From contig CAYTDM010000019.1 in NCBI GenBank assembly GCA_964436635.1, positions 1-47,531 on the forward strand: a stretch of 47,531 bases of DNA, written 5' to 3'. The notes below the pieces were generated by a model that had not been told where the DNA came from, did no database searches, and saw only the letters and a program-made list of their open reading frames with translations. Position numbers and translations under genes: made by a program. How positions within the stretch are numbered: position 1 is the stretch's first letter; each line of letters starts with the position of its first letter. Positions 15,550 through 24,962 of the stretch are shown piece after piece. Source of the DNA: DASRQK01 sp964436635. Lineage in GTDB: Bacteria; Bacteroidota; Bacteroidia; Sphingobacteriales; Sphingobacteriaceae.

Positions 15550-15918
15550 TTAATTTTCCTTGTTCTTTCTTCTTTACTTCTTTTTAAGGGATCCCTTTTG
15601 GAGGTCTTTATTCCTTCTTCTTTTGGATATTAATTGTTCAGGAAATCTATTTATTATTCGTGTTTATTCGGTATTCCTTTAAGTTGGATGAATTGTGAAG
15701 TGGTTTAGCTTTAATTTATATGCTTCAATTATGTAGGGGTTTAGTTGGTTGATGGAAAGTTATATTTTTTAGCTATAATTTTGTGATTTGATAAAAGAGG
15801 GATAATCATATCCTTCAAGATGTAATAAAGTCTAAACTTTTAGCCATTATGCGATTTAAATATATGCTCCAGGATGTTTTCTTTCGATAGGATGTAGTTG
15901 GAACTTTAAGTGTTTGTT
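15550..15918. other. Gene-free AT-rich stretch
   Basis: 369 bases between two converging genes. I see no ORF with a plausible start, no tRNA, and none of the signature sequences of tmRNA, RNase P or SRP RNA. A TAATTTTG at about 15774 resembles a -7 element but has no -33 partner and no gene after it. No terminator hairpin for the minus-strand TamB-like gene is obvious. Confidence 0.6.
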
Positions 15919-18900
15919 TTACTTCCTGCTTCTAAAAAATTCCTTTAGGCTGTCGAATTCTCGTCGGTAGATCAATCCCAGGGCGGAGATGTATTCGTCA
16001 GTTGGATTTAGCAGGAATCTCCGGGTGTTTAAGCGGTTGGATCCTCTTAATAAAAGACGTCCGTCTTTGCGGATTAAATAGATCAGTTCTGCATCGGTGG
16101 CGATCCCGTCTCGTTGGAAGACATTCCAATCATTTAATTGTTGCTGGCGCAAATCGATGATGCCGCCGGTAAAGAGTAGTCGATCATTGAATAAGCGCAA
16201 GGAAGCGCTGGCATCATTCAATGATCGGATGTTAAAATCTATAAAGTTTAGATTTAGGGATTGACTGATTAGGTTGTTGATTTGGTTAAAAGCTAATTCG
16301 GAGCCTGCATTTAATAATGTGCTATTTACTTCCCTACTTAGGTCTGTAGTGCTTCCTGGACTAAAGCTTCTTCGGATGATTAAGCTTAATGCTTGTTGAT
16401 TGATGTTGTTTACATCGCTTAAATAGCCTTGTAGTTCATCGTTCACATAAGGGTCAGAAGGAAAATCTAATCCAAAGCTGATGTTTGGTCGCATTAGATT
16501 TCCGTTTAAGTCCATTTCAGCTCGTGCGGTGACACGTTGTTCATTTGACGCCCTCCCTGCTGCATTGTATAGGGGAGAGAGGCTTGTACGTTGTTCATAG
16601 TAGGCAGTTAGCCCAATAGTGGCATCGCTTGGCTTACCGGACCAACGGATGCTTCCGCCTTGTTTGATTTCAAATATTTTGTTTATAAAGTCTTGAGCGG
16701 TAAAAGTAAATTTTCCACTATTGATATAATAGTCGCCAAACATTTCAAAGTCACCCTGACTGCTCATGCGTAAGGCTAATTGTCCATCTCCGCGCCCTGA
16801 TAATTCACCTAAGTCTGTTTGAATGTTTGCAAGTGCTGCAGGCGTCATGGTCAGGTCCATTTGAAGGCGAAGGCCATTGCTTTTATTCTTGAATGGATCT
16901 ACCTCTTGGTTTGATTGCTTTCCATTAAATTTTGTGAAACGAATGAACTCATATGCCCCTAAAGACAAAGCAGTATTTAATGGGATATTAAAAACGGTTT
17001 GATCCTCTGTGCGCGCATTGATTTGTATGTACATGTCATCTGGCACTCCTTCGAAACTAAAACGTCCTGTTCCATATGCCGTTCCGTAATAGAGCGGATT
17101 GTCTGAATAGCGTGTGTTTAGTACCAGAAAATTATTGGTTTGTATGTATGCACGAATGGCAGGCTTGGTAGGATTTTCCATGCGAATACTCCCTGAAACG
17201 CGCGCCTCTTGATTCCGAGGATCGATTAATAAGAGGTCGTTCAGCACAAACTCGGTATTCACCATGCTCAGATTCCCATTCGTACGGTACGGCGTTTTTA
17301 AGTAATTGACCGTAAATTGGGCGTTATTTAATTTTGCCTCGCCATTAATTATTAATTCGTTTAATCGCCCATGGATCGCAGCCTCGCCGGTCATTGATCC
17401 ACCCACATCGGACACCAAATTCTTCAATAACACGTTTAAAATGCCTAAATCAGTTTCATCGAAGCGTGCTTGTAGATTTAAATTATTCTCTTGTTGGCCC
17501 AGTTGATAGGTTCCCCCAACAAAAAATTCTTGTTTATTGTTTTTATCTAGTGATAAGGCCACATTGATGTAGTTTCGCTGTTGATCGAAGTCTGCGTCTA
17601 TGCTTAAATTACCTAATAGGTGTTCGTCGATGGAAAGGTCATTTAAAAACAAGTTTGCTGTCGCATAGGGTTTATCCAATAAGGTTCTTAAGCTGGTGGA
17701 ACCATTTAAATTTCCACTTAATTCGTAATTGAAATTAGGAATAAATGGGTTTAAGGTGCTCACTTCAAAAGATGAAAACCTTAGTTGCAATTCATCCGTA
17801 GGCGCAGAGGAGATTTTGCCACCGACTTCAATGGCTTGAACGCCATTTATTGCTTTAAAGGAAGTAATTTCAGTTAAATTCGCTGAATTGGATAGTTGGA
17901 AAGGTTCGACATCCCATTTTTGGTCATTGATCACCAGTTTCGAACGATGCGATTGAATGGAATGCACCTCTTTGCCTAAGATGGTCCAGTTACCTTTAAG
18001 GTCCGTCTCGTTATATTTTAGCGTGTCCTTAAAGCTGATTTCATATGCAATTTTATTAGCTTTCAGTTCTTGATGGACCCGCACATGAGGCATTATAAAA
18101 TCCTCTCGTATACGAATGGTGTCAAAACTCCATTGTATACGCGATTCCTCCTCCAAGCCCTGTTGATTTACAAGCACTTTTTGCGTTTTGATATTCCCAT
18201 ACCTTAGTTCTGGGATATTTACTTCAAAGGTGGAGGTGGTAATGGGGTTAGATTTTGGAGTTGAGTTCGGAGCAGGATTAAGATTTCCACTCTGAGTTGA
18301 CCTTAGGCTCGGATTCGAATGAGCGACCTTGAATGCGCCGCGAAATGTGCTTTTCGGAGCCACATATAAAGTAGGTGCAAACACCTCAGAAATTAGTTGG
18401 AGATCCTTTGTTTCTATGGATATATCAAAGTTTTGCGCGAGCAAATCAATTCCGGATACTTCCAAAGCAGGGATGTATTGCGCCGCGAGTCCCTTGACGA
18501 TTTCAGGGAGTGCCAATATCTTAAAATCGCCTACGATCTGGGCATTCAAAAAATCAGATTGAATTTCTAATTCCCGGGACACTTCGATTTCTGAAGATGC
18601 GCCGATCTCATTGGATGCAGCCATTTCTGAAGACGCGCCGATTTCTTTAGACGATTCGATTTCTGTAGATGCGCCGATCTCACGGGCTATCGCTGAAAGC
18701 TCATGGATCAATTTTCTTTCTTTGGCCCTCTGATGTTCAAACAAGATATCAGACGCCCTGACTGAACCGATCACATTGTTAAAGTTTGTGCCAACGAGCT
18801 GAGAAGAAAAGGCTGCCGAATGGATAATAATGGAATCTTTTTCCAATAAATTTGTGCGCTTTAAATCCGCGTAATAAATCGTAGTTCCAATATCATGCAC

Positions 18901-20520
18901 GATGGAATCTGCGTGAATGCTGGAATTTCCCCTCATTAGCAAGCGCAAATTAGGATCGATGACTTCTACCTCGCCAGAAAGTTGATTCCCAATTAACGTA
19001 AGCTCCGAATGAATTTGTCTATACGAATAGTTTAAGAATTCAATGCGAGGAACATGCATTTCGATTTGAATGACACGATTCGATGGTTCGAAATCTTGCC
19101 CCTCTACACGGGCGATAAACGCGGTTTGCCCCAATTGTTTGGTGGCTACAAATTCTCCTAAATTAAAATCTTCAGCAATCAGTTCGCCTTCGTAAAAAGT
19201 GCTGCCATTCGCTAAGCGGATATGGAGATCGTTTTCTATGGCACCTAAATCTGTATTGAGGGCTCCCAAAACTTGGAAATCATGATAATGCCCTATTAAT
19301 TTTCCCTTAAATTGAATCATACCCAAATGATCCATGATCTCGGGTAAATCGAATTGAATTCTTTCACTTAATTGAGGAACGAGGGTCTCGATTTCTTCAA
19401 TATTCGTGATTAATTCTTTGGCGTCAATTTCGAAGACGGTGGTTTGAATATCCGGTAAACCTCGCATTTTTAATTGACCGCTCAGGTGCGTATCGTTGCT
19501 GGTGGCCAAATGGATGTCTGTCCCAGTTAAGTTAGCGACGGTACCCGTGAAGTTTCCTTTTAACTGGACGTCAAAAAATAATTTATGTAAATCCGGGGCA
19601 AAGAAAGCAATATCTGAAGATGAAATTCGACTCTCTTCTAACTCGGCATTCAATTCTACTTGCTGGATAAAGTCCTTGAACGCAGCCATGTTTTCGTAAT
19701 TCAGCCGAATGTAATCCTTAATTATGCTTTGATTCGTTTCTAAGTGTAGGTCGCTTAATTCCAGCTCCTGTTGTGTGTATTTGCCACGGGCGCTTAAATC
19801 TTTTAAGATAAATCCGGATTTTTCTTTAAATCGTAAATTTTTGATCTGGCCGCTAATCGTATTGGTGCCAAATTCAATGGAAGAAAACGATCCGTATAAT
19901 TCCGTCAGCCAAAGGTCTTCAAAATCAATGGCTGGCAAAGCAGCAGGAGAAGCAGCAGGAGAAGCAGCAGTAGAAGCAGCAGTAGAAGCAGCTAATGATG
20001 TGCTGGAACTGCCTGTTTTGGTCGTTCCGTCGATTTTTTCGATTTTAATACTATGGTTGGAAAGGCTGGAATTTAATTTTTTGTATCGGAAGGCCAGGTT
20101 CGCCAAATCAATTTCTGCTAAATCGAGCTTTAATTTTTGCCGTTTAGGCCGAGGGCTGCTTGGTGAAAAATAATCAATGATAAATTGCAAATTATTATTG
20201 CCGTTTGAATCGTTCGCAAAAGATAAGGTAGCATTTTCCAAGCGGATGCGATTCACCGTTACTTGGTTTTGAAAGAGTTTCGCAAGGTTTAATCGCGCAT
20301 CCAATCCGCCTGCATAAAACAAGGTGTCTCCTAACTGATCGGAAACATACAGCTGTTTTAATTGGAGGCTGGAGAAAGGTTTGAAGTAGATGCTCTCTAT
20401 GCGGATATCGGCCTGAAGCTCTTTCGATAAAAATCGCGCGGCCCGTTGCCCAAAATAACTCTGAACCGGCTTATATTGTAAGGACAATACCAAGCCAATG
20501 AAGAGTCCAATAATAATCAA
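15919..20520 (-). CDS. TamB-like translocation/assembly protein (DUF490 C-terminal domain)
   Basis: A very long protein (1533 residues from the TTG at 20520) with one N-terminal membrane helix and a long run of beta-rich AsmA/TamB-type repeats, ending in the conserved TamB C-terminal domain (about 1150-1533, with GRGDGQLALRMSSQGDFEMFG and LSLIIRRSFSP). Proteins of this class span the periplasm and help outer-membrane protein assembly or phospholipid transport between membranes. The start is doubtful: the reading frame stays open for 57 more bases, encoding a charged lead-in (TEIIKRFIKITAWSLL) that fits the family, but that stretch contains no ATG or GTG. Two low-complexity segments, one with AAST/AASP units (about 175-195) and one with EIGASSE-like units (about 615-655), look like tandem expansions. 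It is divergent from tsaD. Confidence 0.9.
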   Translation of the reverse strand: MIIIGLFIGLVLSLQYKPVQSYFGQRAARFLSKELQADIRIESIYFKPFSSLQLKQLYVSDQLGDTLFYAGGLDARLNLAKLFQNQVTVNRIRLENATLSFANDSNGNNNLQFIIDYFSPSSPRPKRQKLKLDLAEIDLANLAFRYKKLNSSLSNHSIKIEKIDGTTKTGSSSTSLAASTAASTAASPAASPAALPAIDFEDLWLTELYGSFSSIEFGTNTISGQIKNLRFKEKSGFILKDLSARGKYTQQELELSDLHLETNQSIIKDYIRLNYENMAAFKDFIQQVELNAELEESRISSSDIAFFAPDLHKLFFDVQLKGNFTGTVANLTGTDIHLATSNDTHLSGQLKMRGLPDIQTTVFEIDAKELITNIEEIETLVPQLSERIQFDLPEIMDHLGMIQFKGKLIGHYHDFQVLGALNTDLGAIENDLHIRLANGSTFYEGELIAEDFNLGEFVATKQLGQTAFIARVEGQDFEPSNRVIQIEMHVPRIEFLNYSYRQIHSELTLIGNQLSGEVEVIDPNLRLLMRGNSSIHADSIVHDIGTTIYYADLKRTNLLEKDSIIIHSAAFSSQLVGTNFNNVIGSVRASDILFEHQRAKERKLIHELSAIAREIGASTEIESSKEIGASSEMAASNEIGASSEIEVSRELEIQSDFLNAQIVGDFKILALPEIVKGLAAQYIPALEVSGIDLLAQNFDISIETKDLQLISEVFAPTLYVAPKSTFRGAFKVAHSNPSLRSTQSGNLNPAPNSTPKSNPITTSTFEVNIPELRYGNIKTQKVLVNQQGLEEESRIQWSFDTIRIREDFIMPHVRVHQELKANKIAYEISFKDTLKYNETDLKGNWTILGKEVHSIQSHRSKLVINDQKWDVEPFQLSNSANLTEITSFKAINGVQAIEVGGKISSAPTDELQLRFSSFEVSTLNPFIPNFNYELSGNLNGSTSLRTLLDKPYATANLFLNDLSIDEHLLGNLSIDADFDQQRNYINVALSLDKNNKQEFFVGGTYQLGQQENNLNLQARFDETDLGILNVLLKNLVSDVGGSMTGEAAIHGRLNELIINGEAKLNNAQFTVNYLKTPYRTNGNLSMVNTEFVLNDLLLIDPRNQEARVSGSIRMENPTKPAIRAYIQTNNFLVLNTRYSDNPLYYGTAYGTGRFSFEGVPDDMYIQINARTEDQTVFNIPLNTALSLGAYEFIRFTKFNGKQSNQEVDPFKNKSNGLRLQMDLTMTPAALANIQTDLGELSGRGDGQLALRMSSQGDFEMFGDYYINSGKFTFTAQDFINKIFEIKQGGSIRWSGKPSDATIGLTAYYEQRTSLSPLYNAAGRASNEQRVTARAEMDLNGNLMRPNISFGLDFPSDPYVNDELQGYLSDVNNINQQALSLIIRRSFSPGSTTDLSREVNSTLLNAGSELAFNQINNLISQSLNLNFIDFNIRSLNDASASLRLFNDRLLFTGGIIDLRQQQLNDWNVFQRDGIATDAELIYLIRKDGRLLLRGSNRLNTRRFLLNPTDEYISALGLIYRREFDSLKEFFRSRK

Positions 20521-20537
20521 CAGACTCCAAGCGGTTA

Positions 20538-20572
20538 TTTTGATAAATCTTTTAATAATTTCCGTAATTTTG
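20538..20572 (+). promoter_or_regulatory. Predicted tsaD promoter, overlapping the 5' end of the TamB-like gene
   Basis: An exact -7 element TAATTTTG at 20565-20572 and a TTTG at 20538-20541; the spacer is 23 nt, longer than ideal. The leader would be about 12-15 nt. On the other strand this DNA appears to encode the N-terminus of the TamB-like protein. Confidence 0.55.
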
Positions 20573-20591
20573 CACCATCAAATTTTTTAAC

Positions 20592-21590
20592 ATGGCAATC
20601 ATTCTGGGCATTGAATCTTCTTGTGATGAAACCTCTGCAGCTGTTTGCATAGACGGTCAAATTCATGCGAATATCATTGCGACGCAAGCAATGCATGCCG
20701 CCTATGGCGGAGTCGTGCCCGAATTAGCGTCCAGAGCCCATCAACAGAATATTGTACCCGTTGTTGAACAGGCGCTTGCCACGGCAAAAATAGACAAAAA
20801 AGATTTAGATGCGGTAGCTTTTACGCGTGGTCCTGGATTATTAGGGTCTTTATTAGTGGGAACGTCTTTTGCGAAAGGGTTTGCGCTAGCGATGGACATC
20901 CCGCTTATCTCCATTAACCACATGCAGGCACATATTCTGGCCCATTTTATCGACGAGCCAAGGCCCAGCTTTCCATTCCTTTGTTTGACGGTTTCTGGCG
21001 GGCATACGCAAATCGTGCTGGTTCGAGATTACTTTGATATGGAGGTGATTGGCCAAACCTTGGACGATGCAGCCGGCGAAGCTTTTGATAAAACTGCAAA
21101 AATCCTTCAATTGCCATATCCGGGGGGTCCTTTAATCGATAAATACGCGAAATCCGGAAATCCAAAGGCATATGCTTTCCCAGAACCCCAGATTCCTGGC
21201 TTGGATTTTAGTTTTAGCGGCTTAAAAACGTCGATTTTGTATTTCGTTCGGGATCATGTCGCTAAGAATCCAGATTTTATTTCAGAGAATATCGAAGACA
21301 TTTGTGCTTCCGTCCAGCATCGCATCGTGTCGATTTTACTAAATAAGTTAAAAAAGGCAGTTATAGAGACAGGCGTTCGGGATATTGCGGTAGCCGGCGG
21401 AGTTTCTGCGAATTCAGGCTTGCGCAATGAATTGCATGCTTTAGGCGCAAAGCAAAACTGGAATGTCTTTATTCCAAAATTTGAGTATTGTACGGATAAT
21501 GCAGCCATGATCGCCATAGCTGGGTATTATAAATTTCTTCAACAAGATTTTTCTCCTCAAAGCGTAGAACCCTTAGCCCGCTGGTCTTAA
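20592..21590 (+). CDS. tsaD: tRNA N6-adenosine threonylcarbamoyltransferase
   Basis: A 332-residue member of the Kae1/TsaD family. It transfers the threonylcarbamoyl group to A37 of tRNAs that read ANN codons, working with TsaB and TsaE (not in this window). The ASKHA-fold motifs are intact: GIESSCDETSAAV (6-18), VPELASRAHQQ (42-52), the metal ligands His110 and His114 in NHMQAHILAHF, the glycine-rich LTVSGGHTQ region and Asp302 in YCTDNAAMIA. The length is normal and the ATG at 20592 gives the standard N-terminus. Often annotated as a glycoprotease (gcp), which is an outdated name. Confidence 0.98.
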   Translation: MAIILGIESSCDETSAAVCIDGQIHANIIATQAMHAAYGGVVPELASRAHQQNIVPVVEQALATAKIDKKDLDAVAFTRGPGLLGSLLVGTSFAKGFALAMDIPLISINHMQAHILAHFIDEPRPSFPFLCLTVSGGHTQIVLVRDYFDMEVIGQTLDDAAGEAFDKTAKILQLPYPGGPLIDKYAKSGNPKAYAFPEPQIPGLDFSFSGLKTSILYFVRDHVAKNPDFISENIEDICASVQHRIVSILLNKLKKAVIETGVRDIAVAGGVSANSGLRNELHALGAKQNWNVFIPKFEYCTDNAAMIAIAGYYKFLQQDFSPQSVEPLARWS

Positions 21591-21723
21591 TTTTTCTTTT
21601 CGCAAATTTCCCCTTATTAAAACGGTTTTGTTTTCTCGAAACACTCTTCGGAGAACTGAATTGTTACAAATCTTTGGCTTTAGCACCCAAATTTTAACAT
21701 TATTTAACCTTTTTTAACAAAAA

Positions 21724-21753
21724 TTTGCACAAATAATATTAATTACTACATTG
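21724..21753 (+). promoter_or_regulatory. Predicted susCD promoter
   Basis: TTTG at 21724-21727, exactly 19 nt, then TACATTG at 21747-21753, which departs from TAnnTTTG by one base. The leader would be about 85 nt. No regulator gene or obvious operator lies beside it. Confidence 0.6.
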
Positions 21754-21842
21754 CGTGTAAGAATGTAGATAACCAATTGAAAATTTCTACTACTCAAACC
21801 TGAAAACTTTTTAGTTTTTTTTTAACCAAATATAACAAACAC

Positions 21843-24800
21843 ATGAAAGAAAAATTACTTTTCACATTATGTTTTTTGTTGCTGTCTGCAGGCTTTGCAC
21901 TCGGACAAACTCGAAACATATCCGGTAGGGTGACCTCATCAGATGATGGCTCCAACTTAGAAACTGTAACAGTAACGGTGAAGGGAACTTCCACAGCCAC
22001 TGTTACCGACGCTAATGGTAATTACTCCATTAATGCATCATCTAATCAAACACTCGTATTTACATTTGTTGGATACGCCACTGTGGAAGAATCAGTTGGA
22101 AATCGCTCAGTAATCAATGTGAGCATGGTGTCTGATGTTCAACAATTAAGTGAAGTCATTGTTTCCGGTGTTGCTGGGGCGACCGATCGTAGAAAAATGA
22201 CAGTTTCAGTAACGAAGGTGAGTGCTGATAAATTAAACATTGTACCAGCAACCTCCGCTTCCACTGCACTTTCTGGTAAAGTGTCTGGCTTAAGAACGTC
22301 TGGTGTGCGTGGTACGCCTGGTGCTGCTGCCGACATTTTATTACGTGGGGATAATAACTTAAACGTAGGATCTGGTCCATTGATTTTAGTGGATGGGACG
22401 ATCTTATCAGGAACCCTTGCAGATATTAACGTGGATGACGTGGAATCTATCGAGGTAGTTAAAGGAGCTGCAGCTTCTGCACTTTATGGTTCTCGTGCAG
22501 GTAATGGGGTAATTTCAGTGATTACCAAAAGAGGTAGAAACTTGAATATGAACACCACAAGCATTAATGTTCGTAATGAAATAGGAACTGAACAACTTGC
22601 TAAATATTTGAAAACGTCTGAATCTCACTATTTTGCTTTGGCAGACGATTGGGAGACAGCGAAAGGAAAATATACCAAATATAAAGGAGCTAACTATCCA
22701 GCGGATTACATGGGAGAAGGTTATGATCCAAGAATCACAGGTAACCGTTCTGTAGATCCTGATGGTTACATGGATAATCCATTTGGTGTTTACCGCGATG
22801 AACAAAAAGAGTTTTTCCGTACTGGTACGAGCATGACTAATTATGTTTCCGTAGCAAACCGTACAGAAAGAAATAACGTATTCTTGTCGTTTGAAAACAA
22901 TCAACAAGAGGGTGCCGTTAAATATGCAGACGGATACAAACGTCAAAATTTCCGCTTCAATATTGACCAACAATTATACAGCTGGTTGAAAGTTAGTGCT
23001 TCGAACTTATTTATTAATCGTTCGATCGGAGCACCTTCTGAGAATGCTTTGTTTTACAACATTGGTCGTTTAGAGAAGGATGTTACTTTGAAAGCAAACA
23101 ATCCAGATGGCCAACCTTATTATGTGCGTTTTAATCAATGGAACGAAGAAACTGTGAATCCATTGTATACTATGTACAAGCAAAAAACAAAAAATAATAC
23201 CCGTCGTTGGATGTCGAATTTCACAGGTAATTTGAAATTCACTGAATGGGCAAACTTAGATTTAACTCACACTATTGAGGTGATTAATCAACGTACAGAA
23301 ACGATTAACCCGATGGATACTTGGCAACGCTCAGGTGGAACTCTAGATACAAAAGGCATGTCCTATACTGGAGGGAACATGAGCCAAGGTTCTAACGAAA
23401 CAAAAACCAATAACACTCAAATTACTTTAAACTTAAGTGAAGAATTTGGTGATTTGGATGTTCGTGCTAAACTATCGTATTTATATGAAAACAGGCACTA
23501 CAACAGCCACAGTTTAAGTGGATCACAATTTGTAGTTGCGGAAATTGAGAATTTAAACAACTTCCAAACTGCGACTACAAATACTTCATCGTACATCGAT
23601 AATGAGCGTGCACAGAACTATTTTGCAATTTTAGGCTTGGATTGGAAAGATAAATTATTACTTGACGGTATGTACCGTTATGATGGTTCTTCATTATTCG
23701 GTCCAGACGCTCGTTGGAATTCTTATTATCGTGTATCTGGAGCATATAGGATTTCTGAAGATGTAAGCATAAACGGCATCGATGAATTGAAAGTTCGTGC
23801 TGCATACGGTACTGCGGGTATTCGTCCTTCTTTTGCTTGGCAATATGAAGTGTATAGCTTAAGTAATGGTAATACTTCTGCAAGTCAAAAAGGAAATACC
23901 TTCTTAAAGCCTTCTACTACACGTGAGGCGGAATTCGGCTTAAACGTTGAGTTTTTGAGGAAATTTAATTTCGAAGCGACTTATGCAAACTCGAAAACAG
24001 AAGATCAATTCTTAAACGTGCCTTTAATTCCATTCTTAAATGATGGTTTTAGTAGCCAATACCAAAATGCAGGTTCAATTTCCTCACATACATTTGAGGT
24101 TTCGTTGGGAGCTAATTGGGTAAGAAATGATAATTTCACCTGGTCTTCGAACGTAGTGTTTTCAAAAAGCAGATCAAAAATTACTTCATTACCGATTGCG
24201 CCTTATATGACTCCTGGACAACAGTCTAATGGGGATCAAAACATGTTCTACATTAAAGAAGGAGAAGTGTATGGAGCGATGTATGGTCGTAAGCATGTAA
24301 GATCATTAGAAGAATTGGGTCAACAACCATTGGCAGCTGGAAAATCCATTGGTGATTATGAAGTGAACAACGATGGATACGTAGTTCCAAAAGGTTCTCA
24401 AGGAACTTTACAAGAAATGCCAGTCTTGAAATTAGATGAAACCGGAGCGATTTGGTTTGGTAAAATTGGTGACGGTACTCCAGACTTTGTAGCCGGTATC
24501 ACAAATAACTTTACATGGAAAGGATTCCAATTGTATGTATTGTTGGATTGGAAACAAGGTGGAGACATTTACAATGGTAAAGACCAACGTTTATCTTTCA
24601 ACTGGGTTAGTGCTAAACAGGACATGACAAACGTCCCTGCTGGTCAGAAAAAGGTTGCGGCATATTGGGGATCTAATGCAGGTTTCTACGATAGCAATAA
24701 TGGTAACCAATATTGGATTGAAGATGGTACTTACGTGAAATTACGTGAGGTTTCATTAGGATATACTTTGCCTACTTCCATCCTTGGACCACATATTAAA

Positions 24801-24956
24801 GGAGTTACTGGCCGTATAATTGGTAGAAACTTATTGACCTTTACCAATTATTCTGGATATGATCCTGAAGTGGGTTCACTTCGTTTCCCAGTCGATGGAA
24901 TTTACGCAAATCCTATTTATAGAAATGTTGCGTTTTCATTGTCACTGAATTTCTAA
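21843..24956 (+). CDS. SusC/RagA-family TonB-dependent outer-membrane transporter
   Basis: A 1037-residue outer-membrane protein. The order is signal peptide (1-22, ending ALGQ), CarboxypepD_reg-like domain (about 24-105, with ISGRVTSSDDGSNLETVTV), TonB plug domain (about 117-228, with ILLRGDNNLNVGSGPLILVDG and the typical VESIEVVKGAAASALYGSR, both in part), then a 22-strand barrel to the end, finishing in aromatic AFSLSLNF. SusC proteins form the channel and, with the SusD lid encoded next, import oligosaccharides or peptides using TonB energy. No glycoside hydrolase, protease, sigma factor or sensor gene is adjacent, so the substrate cannot be inferred. The susD-like gene begins 6 bases after the stop. 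Confidence 0.97.
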   Translation: MKEKLLFTLCFLLLSAGFALGQTRNISGRVTSSDDGSNLETVTVTVKGTSTATVTDANGNYSINASSNQTLVFTFVGYATVEESVGNRSVINVSMVSDVQQLSEVIVSGVAGATDRRKMTVSVTKVSADKLNIVPATSASTALSGKVSGLRTSGVRGTPGAAADILLRGDNNLNVGSGPLILVDGTILSGTLADINVDDVESIEVVKGAAASALYGSRAGNGVISVITKRGRNLNMNTTSINVRNEIGTEQLAKYLKTSESHYFALADDWETAKGKYTKYKGANYPADYMGEGYDPRITGNRSVDPDGYMDNPFGVYRDEQKEFFRTGTSMTNYVSVANRTERNNVFLSFENNQQEGAVKYADGYKRQNFRFNIDQQLYSWLKVSASNLFINRSIGAPSENALFYNIGRLEKDVTLKANNPDGQPYYVRFNQWNEETVNPLYTMYKQKTKNNTRRWMSNFTGNLKFTEWANLDLTHTIEVINQRTETINPMDTWQRSGGTLDTKGMSYTGGNMSQGSNETKTNNTQITLNLSEEFGDLDVRAKLSYLYENRHYNSHSLSGSQFVVAEIENLNNFQTATTNTSSYIDNERAQNYFAILGLDWKDKLLLDGMYRYDGSSLFGPDARWNSYYRVSGAYRISEDVSINGIDELKVRAAYGTAGIRPSFAWQYEVYSLSNGNTSASQKGNTFLKPSTTREAEFGLNVEFLRKFNFEATYANSKTEDQFLNVPLIPFLNDGFSSQYQNAGSISSHTFEVSLGANWVRNDNFTWSSNVVFSKSRSKITSLPIAPYMTPGQQSNGDQNMFYIKEGEVYGAMYGRKHVRSLEELGQQPLAAGKSIGDYEVNNDGYVVPKGSQGTLQEMPVLKLDETGAIWFGKIGDGTPDFVAGITNNFTWKGFQLYVLLDWKQGGDIYNGKDQRLSFNWVSAKQDMTNVPAGQKKVAAYWGSNAGFYDSNNGNQYWIEDGTYVKLREVSLGYTLPTSILGPHIKGVTGRIIGRNLLTFTNYSGYDPEVGSLRFPVDGIYANPIYRNVAFSLSLNF

Positions 24957-24962
24957 TATTTA

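Noticed and set aside
15550..15918. tmRNA or another stable RNA gene
   Set aside because: None of the conserved end or core sequences are present and there is no promoter-terminator pair around it.
20577..20600. Start of the TamB-like gene at the ATG on the minus strand near 20581
   Set aside because: That ATG is in a different frame and meets a stop after eight codons; it would need a frameshift, for which there is no direct evidence.
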